NCBI RefSeq assembly: GCF_002754245.1 | Contig: NZ_PEEX01000001.1 | Location: forward strand, 5,002,001-5,066,000 | Length of the DNA stretch: 64,000 bases | Source of the DNA: Chryseobacterium sp. 52 | GTDB lineage: Bacteria; Bacteroidota; Bacteroidia; Flavobacteriales; Weeksellaceae | Direction of reading: 5' to 3' | Part shown: positions 9,615 to 19,209 of the stretch, piece by piece | Position numbering within the stretch: the first letter of the stretch is position 1 | Layout of the letters: every line of letters begins with the position of its first letter | Notes under the pieces: model-generated | Told to the model about the DNA's origin: nothing | What the model saw: the letters and a program-made list of their open reading frames with translations, nothing else | Databases searched by the model: none | Program-made: the position numbers and the translations under genes

Positions 9615-12011
9615 TTAGTTAACATCAGAACAAGTTTGGGTATTAAAACATTTCCAACCTCCTAGTGTACCGTCTACATTGATCTGAAGACAGCCTAAAG
9701 TGGTGTTATACACCATCATTCCTTCTACTAAATTTGCAGCAGGAATAAGAGCGATTTGCACTGTCGTTAGCCTGTTAGGCACAAAACCTTTAGTTTTCGC
9801 TTCCAGAGCTGCCCAGCCTCCTTTTCTTACCATAGGCCAGTTGGCTCCTGCTATTCCTGCTCTGTTTAAAGCAGTGATGCCATAGTTTGTATTCAGAGCT
9901 GCTCCCGCAGTAATGGATGGTTTATAGCAGAAACATGCATTAACTGCATTATTTTTAGAAGAACCTACTCCTTGTCCCTGATCTCCTCCGATATCTGCAG
10001 CACCTCCTGTATTCACCAAAGCCGGAACTCCCTGTGCATCTACAGCTCCGGGTATTGATCCGTCTGCATTAATCTGCTGCAGTTTCACATTTTCGTCCCC
10101 TTCAACAGAGTCAAAACATAAATCGTTATCGGAATCCAGATCCAGATGATCAGGAACACCGTCCCCGTCTGTATCACATGTAAATGCGAGTACTGAGATA
10201 TTATCCAAAGACCAGTCATCTAATACATTGGTAGATCTAAAGACCAATGCAGAAGTATCCGGAACAGGACCATTAGGAATGTTCAGCGTAAATGTCCGTA
10301 ATGTAAATCCGTTCTGATTGGCTGTAGTGAAAGGTGCAAAAGTAGAGGTAGCTCCGTTGCTCAGAGCTATTGTAACATTATTTATCGTTGTACTTCTGGT
10401 TGCGGTATTGCTAATGGTTGCATAAAGAGTCCCATTCAATAATATCTGTAAACTTGCCGTAGATCCAGCCGCATTATTTCCATCCTGAGCGCCTAGAGTA
10501 AGGGTTAATGGAATAAAATTATTGGTATACGTTAAATTATTTAAAGTCTGAGAAGCATCTTTATTGGACACATTATCTGTAGAAATAGATATTTCCGCTC
10601 CTGTAAACCCCCATTCAGGGGCTAATGTCCAGCCGTTGGCATTTCCGGTAAAAGTACCGTTTGTTACGATTTCATTTCCGGGACATTCAACATTATCAGG
10701 AATCCCGTCATTATCATCATCCAGGTCTGAAGAATTGGCAATTCCATCTCCGTCTCTATCTGCTGTTGTCACTCTTATGCTGGCTGTATTATCTGAAGTA
10801 TCGGGGTCATTTAAATCTCCTGTAATGGTTGCTGTATTCAGATAGCTTCCAGCTGCACTCACTGTCGCTGTAACCGTAAGTGTGGCGTTTGCCCCTGAAT
10901 TCAGATTCCCAACGGTCCAAACTCCTGTAGTGTTATTGTATGAGCCGACAGATGGCGCAGCACTCACAAATGTTAATCCAGGAGGTAGCAGATCATTAAC
11001 AATCACATTGGTATTATTAGAGGCTCCGGTATTATTGGCCGTAACGGTAAAAACCACATTACTTCCTGTAGCCGGTGATGCATTATTTACTGTTTTTGTC
11101 ACATTCAGGTTGGATTCCTGTACTGTAAAACCAATCATATATCCATCTCCTGCTGTATTCGCGGTCCCGTGCCAATTGGTTCCGGTATTAGCAGCTGCTC
11201 CACGGGTATATACTCTTAGCACAAGCGTAGTTATCCCGGTTCCGGAAACAAGTACGGTTCCTCTTGAAACATTAGCCGCGGCACCATCAGGAGTTACTGC
11301 AGAATTTAAGATCTGTGTAGCAGTAACGTTTAAAAGTGCTGATCCCGAAATTTTAGAAAAAGTTACAGGTACATTGGATGAAAAATAATCAAATTCGGCA
11401 GAATAAGACTGACCGTTTGATGTTCCTCCCAATGCATTGATCTGTATATAAGGATTATTAACAGGTCTGCTAAAAGTAATTGTCATATCCGCCATCTGCC
11501 ACCTTTGATTGGTCGCTCTTACTGCTGTACTTAACGGCTGAACATTGGTGAAAAAATTAATCGCTCTGTTAGTAGCAACATCAATCCCAGTCCCTACCGG
11601 TGCACCACTACTCGTAAAAGGAGTGCTCACAGTGGTATTTCCAAAAGCATTCATTAATGTCAATACAGGTTCTCCCGGGTATCCCATAAAAACAGATCCG
11701 TTATACCCTGTAAAATTGGCTTGTGTATACTGCTGATTGCTCAAAGTATATGTTACATTCAACGGTGTAGGATTTGCGTAGGTAGCAAAAGTATTCCCTG
11801 AAGGGTTATTCGTATTATTCCGAAGCCTTATGCTCGTGGTTCCCACTGTATTGGTAACATTGGTTGTGGGATTACCATCCCCATCAGTCATTTCCAAAGC
11901 TGCATTTTGTGCTTTCAGGTAGAAAATTGAAAAAAGCCCTATGATAAAGACTAATTTCCTTTGAATCGAAAATTTTAGATTCCCAGATAGAATGAAATAG
12001 TTTAAGTTCAT
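9615..12011 (-). CDS. Large secreted protein with DUF11 and thrombospondin type 3 repeats
   Basis: 798 residues, with an N-terminal hydrophobic segment (residues about 19-33, ending YLKAQ) that is a likely signal peptide. Residues about 300-416 form a DUF11-type repeat (NLNVTKTVNNASPATGSNV onward). Aspartate-rich calcium-binding TSP3 repeats follow at about 418-440 (DRDGDGIANSSDLDDDNDG) and 615-640. A galactose-binding-like region may lie between them. The C-terminus has the same cap as its neighbours (EGMMVYNTTLGCL, then GGWKCF), with no T9SS sorting tail. Its role is probably structural or adhesive at the cell surface. The upstream promoter is at about 12068. It forms an operon with the small gene after it. 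Confidence 0.8.
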   Translation of the reverse strand: MNLNYFILSGNLKFSIQRKLVFIIGLFSIFYLKAQNAALEMTDGDGNPTTNVTNTVGTTSIRLRNNTNNPSGNTFATYANPTPLNVTYTLSNQQYTQANFTGYNGSVFMGYPGEPVLTLMNAFGNTTVSTPFTSSGAPVGTGIDVATNRAINFFTNVQPLSTAVRATNQRWQMADMTITFSRPVNNPYIQINALGGTSNGQSYSAEFDYFSSNVPVTFSKISGSALLNVTATQILNSAVTPDGAAANVSRGTVLVSGTGITTLVLRVYTRGAAANTGTNWHGTANTAGDGYMIGFTVQESNLNVTKTVNNASPATGSNVVFTVTANNTGASNNTNVIVNDLLPPGLTFVSAAPSVGSYNNTTGVWTVGNLNSGANATLTVTATVSAAGSYLNTATITGDLNDPDTSDNTASIRVTTADRDGDGIANSSDLDDDNDGIPDNVECPGNEIVTNGTFTGNANGWTLAPEWGFTGAEISISTDNVSNKDASQTLNNLTYTNNFIPLTLTLGAQDGNNAAGSTASLQILLNGTLYATISNTATRSTTINNVTIALSNGATSTFAPFTTANQNGFTLRTFTLNIPNGPVPDTSALVFRSTNVLDDWSLDNISVLAFTCDTDGDGVPDHLDLDSDNDLCFDSVEGDENVKLQQINADGSIPGAVDAQGVPALVNTGGAADIGGDQGQGVGSSKNNAVNACFCYKPSITAGAALNTNYGITALNRAGIAGANWPMVRKGGWAALEAKTKGFVPNRLTTVQIALIPAANLVEGMMVYNTTLGCLQINVDGTLGGWKCFNTQTCSDVN

Positions 12012-12067
12012 ATGTTTTTATGTAAGAATTTAATAATTCAAATAAGTAATTATGGATTATTTTAACG

Positions 12068-12075
12068 CAAAAATA
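12068..12075 (-). promoter_or_regulatory. Probable -7 element for the 12011-9068 operon
   Basis: TATTTTTG on the minus strand matches TAnnTTTG and lies about 57 nt upstream of the ATG at 12011. No clear TTG is present at -33, so the promoter may be weak or need an activator. Confidence 0.45.
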
Positions 12076-12144
12076 TCATTATATTATTAATATTTCACAT
12101 AAAAAAGAAAAAAACGATTCTGCTTATCAATCATTTAACATAAA

Positions 12145-12170
12145 AAAGGCCGTTCAAATGAACGGCCTTT
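12145..12170 (-). terminator. Terminator after the T9SS TSP3 protein
   Basis: AAAGGCCGTTCA / TGAACGGCCTTT is a perfect 12-bp inverted repeat flanked by A-runs. It lies 27 nt beyond the stop of the gene ending at 12197 and closes the 14837-12197 operon. Confidence 0.85.
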
Positions 12171-12196
12171 CCTTTATTAAGGGGAAATATTTAAAA

Positions 12197-14800
12197 TTAT
12201 CTTACTATAATCTTGTAAGATTTCACGACTGATTTGGTTTCTATTTTCACCATATAGATCCCTGCAGGCAATGATGCTGTACTAATTTCAGCATTGCCTG
12301 AGAATTTATCTGACCTGATTAACCGCCCCTGAGCAGAGAATATGGTATACATACCTCCTTCTTCAGATTTCACATTAAGGTTTTCCCCTGATTTTACAGG
12401 ATTAGGATATACTTTAATGTCATTTGCTTTTTCAGTAATATCAGAATCAGCAATTCCTCTTGCAGAAGTTTTCATCTGAGCATTCTTCAATAAAGAAGCA
12501 TATGGGGAAAGCGGAGAATTCGGTGCTCCTCTCTTCACCAGGTCTGTGTCTACAACAGCCTGAATACCATCCTTATCTTTATCATCAATTCTGGAAATAA
12601 ATCCTGCTCCGAAATCATCCAAGCTATCTTTACCAATTGCATACAGATCAAATACAGATCCGTTTGAATCCAGGTCAATGAAGTCCGGTCTGTCATCTCC
12701 ATCTGTATTTCTCAGTGGATATTTCAACACTCCTGAATCGGGAGAAGTCTCCAATAGATCAGCAATACCATTTTTACCAACGGCAATATTACTGTCTATA
12801 ATACCGTTACGGTCTGTATCAATCTGGCTGATTACTGATGCCGGAATACCTGATTCAAAAAGGTCAAGGATCCCGTCATTATCAGCATCAAGGTCAAGGT
12901 AACTTGCAATTCCGTCTCCCAATACCTGTACCGGACCTAATACTCCTTCTGTATCATCATCTTCAAATTTTCCGTTATTGTTAAGGTCTTCTAAAGCATC
13001 CGGAATTCCATCATTATCAGAATCAAGATCACAAGCATCCACAATACCGTCTCCATCTGTATCCAGTGTTGGCGATTTATCGTTTACTGCTGTACATCCT
13101 TCCGCACAATCAGGAATACCGTTTCCGTTGGTGTCAATGCTGTCGTTACCGTTTGGACACTGGTCAAAACAATTAGGTACGCCATCATTATCATCATCTC
13201 TGCTGGCAAATGCATTATAGATATAATAATTCTGAGGAATACGTATTCCTGTACCGCTATAGAAAGTAACTTTAATACGGTTAAAAGCTTTTGTAGCCTT
13301 ACCGCCTACGTAAAATTTATTAGAATCTGTAGTAAAGAAATTTCCACTGATCAGGCTTCCAGTACTGGTGAAAGTATCTGTCTGAGTATTGTTATTATAA
13401 AGTGTTACTGTAATATTTTCAAGAACACTTACCCCGATCAGATTGCCTGCTTTCTCCAATGTGAATCCAGCATAGGTATTAGCCGGAAGCAATGTATTAC
13501 TGCTTACCGTAGCATACGCTGAGAAAAGGCTAAAGATTGAAGCTGCCGGAATGGTTGCGGTAGCATAATTAGATGTATTGTTATCAACAATAGCTGACGG
13601 GTTTGTCATTTTTGATAAAATAAGACCTAAGAAGCCCGGACCTGAAGTCCAGCTAGCTCCTGTAACCAGATTTCCGGGAACAGCAGAACCACTGGTCTGA
13701 ATTTTATCATCACAATCACAAGATGCAGGCTCTTCAAATGCATAGTACACTTTTAAAGATCCTAAATTAACCCCTAAAGTCTGTGTAATCTTTAAACGAA
13801 CTTCGTTAAAAGGCTTTGAAGCTGTAAGGGTTACTTTTTGTTTTCCTGAACCAAAACCTAAAACTTTGATATTAATCAGTCCTCCTCCATCAAATAATGT
13901 TTTAGAATCCTGTAGTTTACCATACAAATAAGTTTCTACAGTAATATTTTTCAAGAATTCTGCGCTTAAAAGCTTCCCTTCATCATCAGGAGAGATCACA
14001 AAACCGGTTTTGTTTCCTGCAGGATACACCTGGTTTTTATCTAATACTCCCACTGAATAAGATCCAAGAAGACCCACCGGTAATACAATAGATCCGTAAG
14101 AGTTTTTATCTCCGTCTCCAATTCTTTCTTTATTCTGAACAAAAGAAAGCGGAGCAAGGAAACTGCTGCTTCCTGACACATTGCCGTCCACACCACTTCC
14201 TGCAATAATGTCATCACAGATCCCATTCTGATCAACAGGTACTTTAGCGGGGTCAAATGCAAATGCATAATATACATTCATTGCACTGAATATAGACAGC
14301 ACATTGGTCTGGTATAATCTTACTTCATCAAATTCTCTTGTTGTTTTCAAATGCAGGAAAATCCTGTTTTTACTCCCTCCGAATGCAGGAACGGACAACA
14401 AAGTACTGCTGGTTGTTGTTTCCTGAAGCACTCCATTTTTATACGTACTGATTCTCAATGAACTCAACAAGTCTACTGTAATGAAACTTGTTCCCAGGTC
14501 TACGTTGAATCCTGTAATATACCCTGCCGGATAAGTCGTGTTTTTATTCTTCACCGAAATACCGTTTCCGCTCAAAAGAGAAGCGAAATTCCCCATGCTT
14601 ACGCTGTTATCAAGATTTGCATCCACAACAGGATTCATGCTCCCGTTATAACAGGCTAAACAGATCCCTGAATTATTAACAGGCTTTGCTTCGGCTCCCA
14701 TTCCACGGATAGGCTCATAACCCTGCTGTGCGAATGCTGATGCCGACATAATCAACACCAGAAATACTGATGCCAATTTCTCGAATAATTTTTTTGTCAT
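12197..14800 (-). CDS. T9SS type A sorted surface protein with TSP3 repeats
   Basis: 867 residues with a signal peptide (about 1-24, ending SASAFA before QQGYEP). The first half has three similar beta-rich domains of about 170 residues, each with a pattern like SAVDNNTSNYATA, FNRIKVTFY and YYAF. From about 535 to 770 there is a series of TSP3-like aspartate repeats (DDDNDGVPNCFDQCPNG, DTDGDGIVDACDLDSDNDG). The last 75 residues (IKVYPNPVKSGENLNV ... GIYMVKIETKSVVKSYKIIVR) are a classic type A sorting domain, so the protein should leave the cell through the type IX system and stay on the surface. It follows the YadA-head gene by 36 nt, in one operon. Confidence 0.88.
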   Translation of the reverse strand: MTKKLFEKLASVFLVLIMSASAFAQQGYEPIRGMGAEAKPVNNSGICLACYNGSMNPVVDANLDNSVSMGNFASLLSGNGISVKNKNTTYPAGYITGFNVDLGTSFITVDLLSSLRISTYKNGVLQETTTSSTLLSVPAFGGSKNRIFLHLKTTREFDEVRLYQTNVLSIFSAMNVYYAFAFDPAKVPVDQNGICDDIIAGSGVDGNVSGSSSFLAPLSFVQNKERIGDGDKNSYGSIVLPVGLLGSYSVGVLDKNQVYPAGNKTGFVISPDDEGKLLSAEFLKNITVETYLYGKLQDSKTLFDGGGLINIKVLGFGSGKQKVTLTASKPFNEVRLKITQTLGVNLGSLKVYYAFEEPASCDCDDKIQTSGSAVPGNLVTGASWTSGPGFLGLILSKMTNPSAIVDNNTSNYATATIPAASIFSLFSAYATVSSNTLLPANTYAGFTLEKAGNLIGVSVLENITVTLYNNNTQTDTFTSTGSLISGNFFTTDSNKFYVGGKATKAFNRIKVTFYSGTGIRIPQNYYIYNAFASRDDDNDGVPNCFDQCPNGNDSIDTNGNGIPDCAEGCTAVNDKSPTLDTDGDGIVDACDLDSDNDGIPDALEDLNNNGKFEDDDTEGVLGPVQVLGDGIASYLDLDADNDGILDLFESGIPASVISQIDTDRNGIIDSNIAVGKNGIADLLETSPDSGVLKYPLRNTDGDDRPDFIDLDSNGSVFDLYAIGKDSLDDFGAGFISRIDDKDKDGIQAVVDTDLVKRGAPNSPLSPYASLLKNAQMKTSARGIADSDITEKANDIKVYPNPVKSGENLNVKSEEGGMYTIFSAQGRLIRSDKFSGNAEISTASLPAGIYMVKIETKSVVKSYKIIVR

Positions 14801-14836
14801 TTTTTCTATTTGTTTTTTTTAAGGTTTATTTTTTAT

Positions 14837-15970
14837 TTAGTATAATGCTTTCCAGTTCGTTCCGTTACATCCTTCATGAGCCTTCAGAGTAGTATTGTAG
14901 CGGATAGACCCTTCCATTGCAGCCGTGCACGTAGCATTACCTGCAACAGCAATACCTTTCATCTGAATAGCTCCTCCCACTGCCGCTGATGTTGCCGCAG
15001 GAACCATATTGATACCCAGAATAGTATCTGTTCCGTTGCTTTGATTAAAGAAAGCATGTACTTTATTAGCGTATACAGACTGATCACCGGTGGCAATACC
15101 TCCGATACCCACAGCTACCGCACGGTCCTGGCTCACATCATTGTTGCTGCCTATTGCAAATCCATTTAAATTAACTGTATTGTTTGCTCCAAATGCAAAA
15201 CCTCCGTTTGAAGCATCATTTGAATACCCTACTGCAACCGCTACAGAGTTTCCTGTTTTATTAAATCCCCCGAAAGCAAAATTGTTAGAAGAGACTGCTG
15301 TGTTTCCGGCCCCAAAAGCTTTACCGCCAGCTGTCACTACATTTGCTGATCCTATTGCTATTGCAGGAAAGTTGGCTGCTGAAGCAGTGGCTGTATTTCC
15401 TCTTCCGAGTGCTATATTATTTGAAGTATTGTTAATCACATTGGTATTTCCCCAGGAAAGAGCGGAAGCATTCTCCCCTCCTCCTGTCAGCCCTCCTGCA
15501 GTATCCAGGACAGCGTGAACTTTATTCGCTGTGATTACTACCAGGTCAGCTGTTCCTTTTGGTCCCAGATAATTTCCGGAAACTGGTGCAGCTCCCAGAA
15601 CTTCTGCTGAAGTAGAGATTTCACCTGAGGCATTTCCTTTAACCTGCCATTCTGTACCGGTCTGTTTCTGCCATTGTGATCCGTCAAAATAATAATATCC
15701 CGGGACTGTTACATTTACGGTCTGGCCAGCGGGTGCAATATCTGCTAATGTCACATACACGAGTGCTCCGGTCTGGGCTGCTGCATATGTTTTTTTGTTC
15801 AACTCTGTTTCGGTCAGCCTGGGAGCAATAATCCCATCCAGCTTAGTGGTTACTGAAGGGAATCCTACCACATCAAGGGTTGCCTGCCCCTGGTTTGTAT
15901 TGATTCCTACTTGTGCGTTTAAACCCAAATACATGGACATCGCTGCGATCGTCAATAATCTGTTTTTCAT
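14837..15970 (-). CDS. Secreted protein with YadA/Hia-type head repeats
   Basis: 377 residues. A signal peptide (1-19) is followed by QVGINTNQGQATLDVVG. Residues about 185-300 contain 14-15-residue repeats of the trimeric-autotransporter head type (AIAIGSANVV, KAFGAGNTAV, FAFGGFNKTG, VAVAVGYSND, FAFGANNTV), which fold as a left-handed parallel beta-roll. The expected C-terminal trimeric barrel of autotransporters is absent. Instead it ends EGSIRYNTTLKAHEGCNGTNW, a cap shared with nearby proteins. A second cap-like copy is at about 68-100 (GALVYVT ... GYYYFDGSQW). There is no T9SS tail. It is the first gene of the operon with the T9SS protein. An adhesin-like role is inference. Confidence 0.8.
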   Translation of the reverse strand: MKNRLLTIAAMSMYLGLNAQVGINTNQGQATLDVVGFPSVTTKLDGIIAPRLTETELNKKTYAAAQTGALVYVTLADIAPAGQTVNVTVPGYYYFDGSQWQKQTGTEWQVKGNASGEISTSAEVLGAAPVSGNYLGPKGTADLVVITANKVHAVLDTAGGLTGGGENASALSWGNTNVINNTSNNIALGRGNTATASAANFPAIAIGSANVVTAGGKAFGAGNTAVSSNNFAFGGFNKTGNSVAVAVGYSNDASNGGFAFGANNTVNLNGFAIGSNNDVSQDRAVAVGIGGIATGDQSVYANKVHAFFNQSNGTDTILGINMVPAATSAAVGGAIQMKGIAVAGNATCTAAMEGSIRYNTTLKAHEGCNGTNWKALY

Positions 15971-16102
15971 TTTTAATGATATTTGTCTTTTTTTTTGTGT
16001 ATTTTAAAGAGAGGCATAAAGATCCTTCTACACTCAGATTAAGAGTGAAAAATGATAATTCCGTTAAAGTATATGGATGAGTATGCCGGTCTTGCGTTAT
16101 GA

Positions 16103-16627
16103 TTAAGATAACTTATCCGGAAACTCAATGATACAACTAAAACCACCCAGGCTTTTTGAATCCAGAACAGGATGTTTATTTGATTTCTGATATATTCCAA
16201 TCCCTACCTCATCACATAACTCCAAATGCTTATAACTGGTATTTAATTTATCCGATGTTATGAATGAATGAATTTTGTTTGGAAAATGGCCTACTAAATC
16301 AGGATAGATATATAAATCACTCGTTTCATGACAGTCCCTGTTTTTGAATTTTATTATACTCCTCTTATTCCCTTTAGCAGTATTTATTTTCAGAGAGATG
16401 GTATTAACTGCAGGGGTATAAGATTCAATATCGGAACTGAAATTCATATCTTTTTCTGAGCGCTCTGTATGATTAACATCTTTTGCCAGATCATGATACC
16501 GCAGAATGGTAACAGGTTTTTGAACTGTTATAGAACCAAAGCTGAAACTTCCTATCTGCAATGCAATCAACATACTGATACAATATGCAACACCAGAGCC
16601 ATAGAAGATAAAGTAACTTCTTTTCAA
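16103..16627 (-). CDS. Hypothetical exported or membrane-anchored protein
   Basis: I do not recognise this protein. An ATG-started frame opens at 16678, but a good -7 element (TATATTTG, 16655-16662) lies inside that N-terminus. Transcription would then begin downstream of 16655. The next plausible start is the TTG at 16627, giving MKRSYFIFYGSGVAYCIS and a hydrophobic segment that could be a signal peptide or anchor. The remaining 140 or so residues are polar, with no motif I can name (LRYHDLAKDV, FKNRDCHETSDLYIYP, GGFSCIIEFPDKLS). It is a single gene between rplL and the YadA-head operon. The choice of start is an inference. Confidence 0.5.
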   Translation of the reverse strand: MKRSYFIFYGSGVAYCISMLIALQIGSFSFGSITVQKPVTILRYHDLAKDVNHTERSEKDMNFSSDIESYTPAVNTISLKINTAKGNKRSIIKFKNRDCHETSDLYIYPDLVGHFPNKIHSFITSDKLNTSYKHLELCDEVGIGIYQKSNKHPVLDSKSLGGFSCIIEFPDKLS

Positions 16628-16654
16628 ATTGTGCGTGTGTGTTTTTTTTCGATA

Positions 16655-16683
16655 CAAATATAGTAAATTTTCAATCAAAACAA
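16655..16683 (-). promoter_or_regulatory. Promoter of the 16103-16627 gene
   Basis: Minus-strand -7 TATATTTG at 16655-16662 and -33 TTG at 16681-16683 with an 18-nt spacer. It implies that translation starts downstream of the ATG at 16678. Confidence 0.6.
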
Positions 16684-16852
16684 TATTTTAACATTAAATT
16701 TCAATAAAAAATAAACAATTCCATGAATAATAAATATTTAATTATGTTAATTTTAATCAAATCAATAATTATAATTGAATATGATACAGCATACGACAAG
16801 CATATTTAAATACAGGTAAGAAATATGGACGATTTTGAGATATTATAAAAGC

Positions 16853-16882
16853 AAAAAAAAGCCCGGACATTACTGTCCGGGC
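16853..16882 (-). terminator. Terminator of the rplKAJL operon
   Basis: GCCCGGACA / TGTCCGGGC, a 9-bp GC-rich stem with a TTAC loop, followed on the minus strand by eight Ts. It lies 24 nt past the rplL stop. It would separate rplL from rpoBC, which follow directly in most bacteria. Confidence 0.92.
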
Positions 16883-16905
16883 TTCCTATTTTATAGTAAA
16901 TTGAA

Positions 16906-17271
16906 TTATTTCAATTCTACTTCAGCACCAGCTTCTTCTAATTGCTTCTTAAGAGCTTCAGCTTCGTCTTTAGAGATTCCTTGCTTAATAGCAGCAGGAG
17001 CTCCGTCTACGATATCTTTAGCTTCTTTAAGACCAGCACCAGTTAAATCTTTTACCAATTTAACGATAGCTAATTTAGATGCACCTGCAGACTTAAGAAT
17101 TACGTCGAATTCAGTCTTTTCTTCAGCAGCTTCTCCACCACCTGCAGCAACAACTACAGCAGCAGCAGCTGGCTCAATTCCGTACTCATCCTTAAGGATA
17201 GTAGCTAATTCGTTTACGTCTTTTACAGTTAGGTTTACTAGCGTTTCAGCTAAATTTTTTAAATCTGACAT
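16906..17271 (-). CDS. rplL: 50S ribosomal protein L7/L12
   Basis: 121 residues: an N-terminal dimerisation domain ([20 protein letters not shown]), an alanine/glutamate-rich hinge (about 36-50) and the C-terminal factor-binding domain ([41 protein letters not shown]). It forms the stalk with L10 that recruits the GTPase translation factors. It follows rplJ after 46 nt and is the last gene of its operon. Confidence 0.98.
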   Translation of the reverse strand: MSDLKNLAETLVNLTVKDVNELATILKDEYGIEPAAAAVVVAAGGGEAAEEKTEFDVILKSAGASKLAIVKLVKDLTGAGLKEAKDIVDGAPAAIKQGISKDEAEALKKQLEEAGAEVELK

Positions 17272-17317
17272 TGTTGTAATGTTTTTGTTGATTATTTATT
17301 TAATTTTTTGAGAGTAA

Positions 17318-17914
17318 TTATTCAGCACTTGGAGTTTCTTCCGTGCTTTCTGCAGCAGGAGCTTCTGGAGCCGCCTCAGCAGGAGTTTCTTCTACAGCAG
17401 GTGCAGCAGCTTCTTCAGCTTTAGCTTCTACTGTTTCAGATTTGTTTTGAAGAGCAGAAACAACTCTTTGAATTGGAGATTGAAGTAATCCAATGATTTC
17501 TCCGATCATTTCTTCTCTAGACTTGATGTTAGCAAGTGCAGTTAAGTTTTCGTCTCCAACGTAGAAAGTTTCCTGAAGGTAAGCAGACTTTAAAGCTGGC
17601 TTATCTTCTTTCTTTCTGAACCCTTGAATTAATTTTGCAGGAGCGTTTGCCGTGTCAGAAATCATCAATGCTGAATTTCCTTTGAACGTTTCAAACATCT
17701 CAGAGTAATCTACTCCTTCGATTTGCTCCATTGCTTTTTGTAAAAGTGTATTTTTTACAACTTTCACTTTGATATTTTGCTTGAAAGCCTGTCTTCTGAA
17801 GTCAGAAGATTTAGCAGCGTTCAAACCATCTAAATCTGCTACATAAACTACTTTCGCATCCTGAAGCAAATCTTTGATCTCTTGTATTGCTACAACTTTT
17901 TGGTCTTTTGTCAT
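17318..17914 (-). CDS. rplJ: 50S ribosomal protein L10 with an acidic tail
   Basis: 198 residues. Residues 1-165 are a normal L10: the rRNA-binding N-domain (VVAIQEIKDLLQDAKVVYVADL) and the helix that binds L12 dimers (REEMIGEIIGLLQSPIQRVV). The last 35 or so residues are almost only A, E, P, T and S (for example AAAPAVEETPAEAAPEAP), an extension not needed for L10 function in model bacteria. The tail resembles the L12 hinge in composition. It is cotranscribed with rplA (18 nt upstream) and rplL. Confidence 0.97.
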   Translation of the reverse strand: MTKDQKVVAIQEIKDLLQDAKVVYVADLDGLNAAKSSDFRRQAFKQNIKVKVVKNTLLQKAMEQIEGVDYSEMFETFKGNSALMISDTANAPAKLIQGFRKKEDKPALKSAYLQETFYVGDENLTALANIKSREEMIGEIIGLLQSPIQRVVSALQNKSETVEAKAEEAAAPAVEETPAEAAPEAPAAESTEETPSAE

Positions 17915-17931
17915 TGTCTTAAGGATTATTA

Positions 17932-18624
17932 TTAGTTAACAGATTTACTATCAATTGCAATACCCGGACTCATTGTAGAAGACAAGTAAATGCTCTTCAC
18001 ATAAATTCCTTTTGCAGCAGTAGGTTTCATTTTGATCAATGTCGAGATTAGCTCCTGAGCATTTTCTTTGATTTTGGCAGCATCGAAAGATACTTTACCA
18101 ATACCTGCATGGATGATACCATACTTATCTACTTTGAAATCAATTTTACCTGCTTTCACTTCAGTTACTGCTTTACCAATTTCCATTGTTACAGTACCTG
18201 ATTTAGGGTTTGGCATAAGACCTCTTGGACCTAATACTCTACCTAATGGACCTAATTTACCCATAACAGCTGGCATAGTAACGATAACGTCAACATCTGT
18301 CCAACCTTCTTTTATTTTTTGTAAATATTCGTCAAGACCTACATAATCAGCTCCAGCTTCTCTAGCTTCAGCTTCTTTATCTGGTGTAACAAGAGCTAAA
18401 ACTTTAACATCTTTACCAGTTCCGTGAGGAAGAGATACTACACCTCTTACCATTTGGTTTGCTTTTCTTGGATCTACACCCAATCTTACAGCGATATCCA
18501 CAGAAGCATCAAACTTTGTAGTGTTCACTTCTTTTACAAGAGCTGAACCTTCTTCAAGGTTATAGATTCTTCCTTTTTCTACTTTGCTTAAAGCTTCCTT
18601 TTGCTTTTTAGTCAATTTTGCCAT
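17932..18624 (-). CDS. rplA: 50S ribosomal protein L1
   Basis: 230 residues, the usual length. Characteristic segments are [33 protein letters not shown] and the L1 signature [11 protein letters not shown]1 binds 23S rRNA at the L1 stalk near the E site and in many bacteria represses its own rplKA message. It lies 12 nt after rplK. Confidence 0.98.
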   Translation of the reverse strand: MAKLTKKQKEALSKVEKGRIYNLEEGSALVKEVNTTKFDASVDIAVRLGVDPRKANQMVRGVVSLPHGTGKDVKVLALVTPDKEAEAREAGADYVGLDEYLQKIKEGWTDVDVIVTMPAVMGKLGPLGRVLGPRGLMPNPKSGTVTMEIGKAVTEVKAGKIDFKVDKYGIIHAGIGKVSFDAAKIKENAQELISTLIKMKPTAAKGIYVKSIYLSSTMSPGIAIDSKSVN

Positions 18625-18635
18625 TTCTAATAGTT

Positions 18636-19082
18636 TTAAGCGTTAAAAGTTGGTTTAGTTCCTGTTACTCTTAATCCCATAGATCTAGCAGTACCTGCAA
18701 CCATAGAAACTGCAGAATCCATTGTAAAGCAGTTAAGGTCAGCCATTTTATCCTCAGCGATTTTCTTCACCTGATCCCAAGACACAGCACCTACTTTGTT
18801 TCTGTTTGGTTCCCCGGAACCTCCTTTGATTTTAGCTGCATCCATTAACTGGATCGCTGCAGGTGGAGTTTTAATAACGAATTCAAAAGATTTGTCTTCG
18901 TATACTGTAATTACTACAGGTAAAACTTGCCCTGGCTTATCTTGGGTTCTTCCGTTAAATTGCTTACAAAACTCCATGATGTTCACACCTGCAGAACCCA
19001 ATGCTGGACCTACTGGTGGAGAAGGGTTAGCTGCGCCACCTTTCACCTGAAGTTTTACCATTTTAAAGACTTTCTTAGCCAT
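18636..19082 (-). CDS. rplK: 50S ribosomal protein L11
   Basis: 148 residues with the proline-rich N-terminal domain ([20 protein letters not shown]) that contacts the GTPase-associated centre and the C-terminal rRNA-binding domain ([25 protein letters not shown]). It is the first gene of rplKAJL here. nusG, normally directly upstream, is 2.7 kb away, and rplK has its own promoter. Confidence 0.98.
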   Translation of the reverse strand: MAKKVFKMVKLQVKGGAANPSPPVGPALGSAGVNIMEFCKQFNGRTQDKPGQVLPVVITVYEDKSFEFVIKTPPAAIQLMDAAKIKGGSGEPNRNKVGAVSWDQVKKIAEDKMADLNCFTMDSAVSMVAGTARSMGLRVTGTKPTFNA

Positions 19083-19178
19083 TTTTAATTTTTTTAGTTT
19101 GAATAATTAATGAGTTTGGAAGCATTATTTATTCAGCAGATAACCGACTCACATACAGTAAATCTACTTTTCGGACTG

Positions 19179-19209
19179 CAAAATTATGAAATATTTTTGA
19201 ATTAGCCAA
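19179..19209 (-). promoter_or_regulatory. Promoter of rplKAJL
   Basis: -7 TAATTTTG (19179-19186) and -33 TTG (19207-19209), spacer 20 nt, about 97 nt upstream of rplK. The sequence after the -7 is CAGTC, identical to that after the tuf -7 element. The remaining 230 nt of the gap, up to the terminator at 19442, are AT-rich with nothing else recognisable. Confidence 0.75.

Noticed and set aside
15090..15518. Plus-strand open frame opposite the YadA-head gene
   Set aside because: It is the antisense of a repetitive A/G-rich coding region and has no matching start, signal or domain.
16627..16678. ATG at 16678 as the start of the hypothetical gene
   Set aside because: A good -7/-33 promoter overlaps it, so the message would start downstream. 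Kept as an alternative in the entry.
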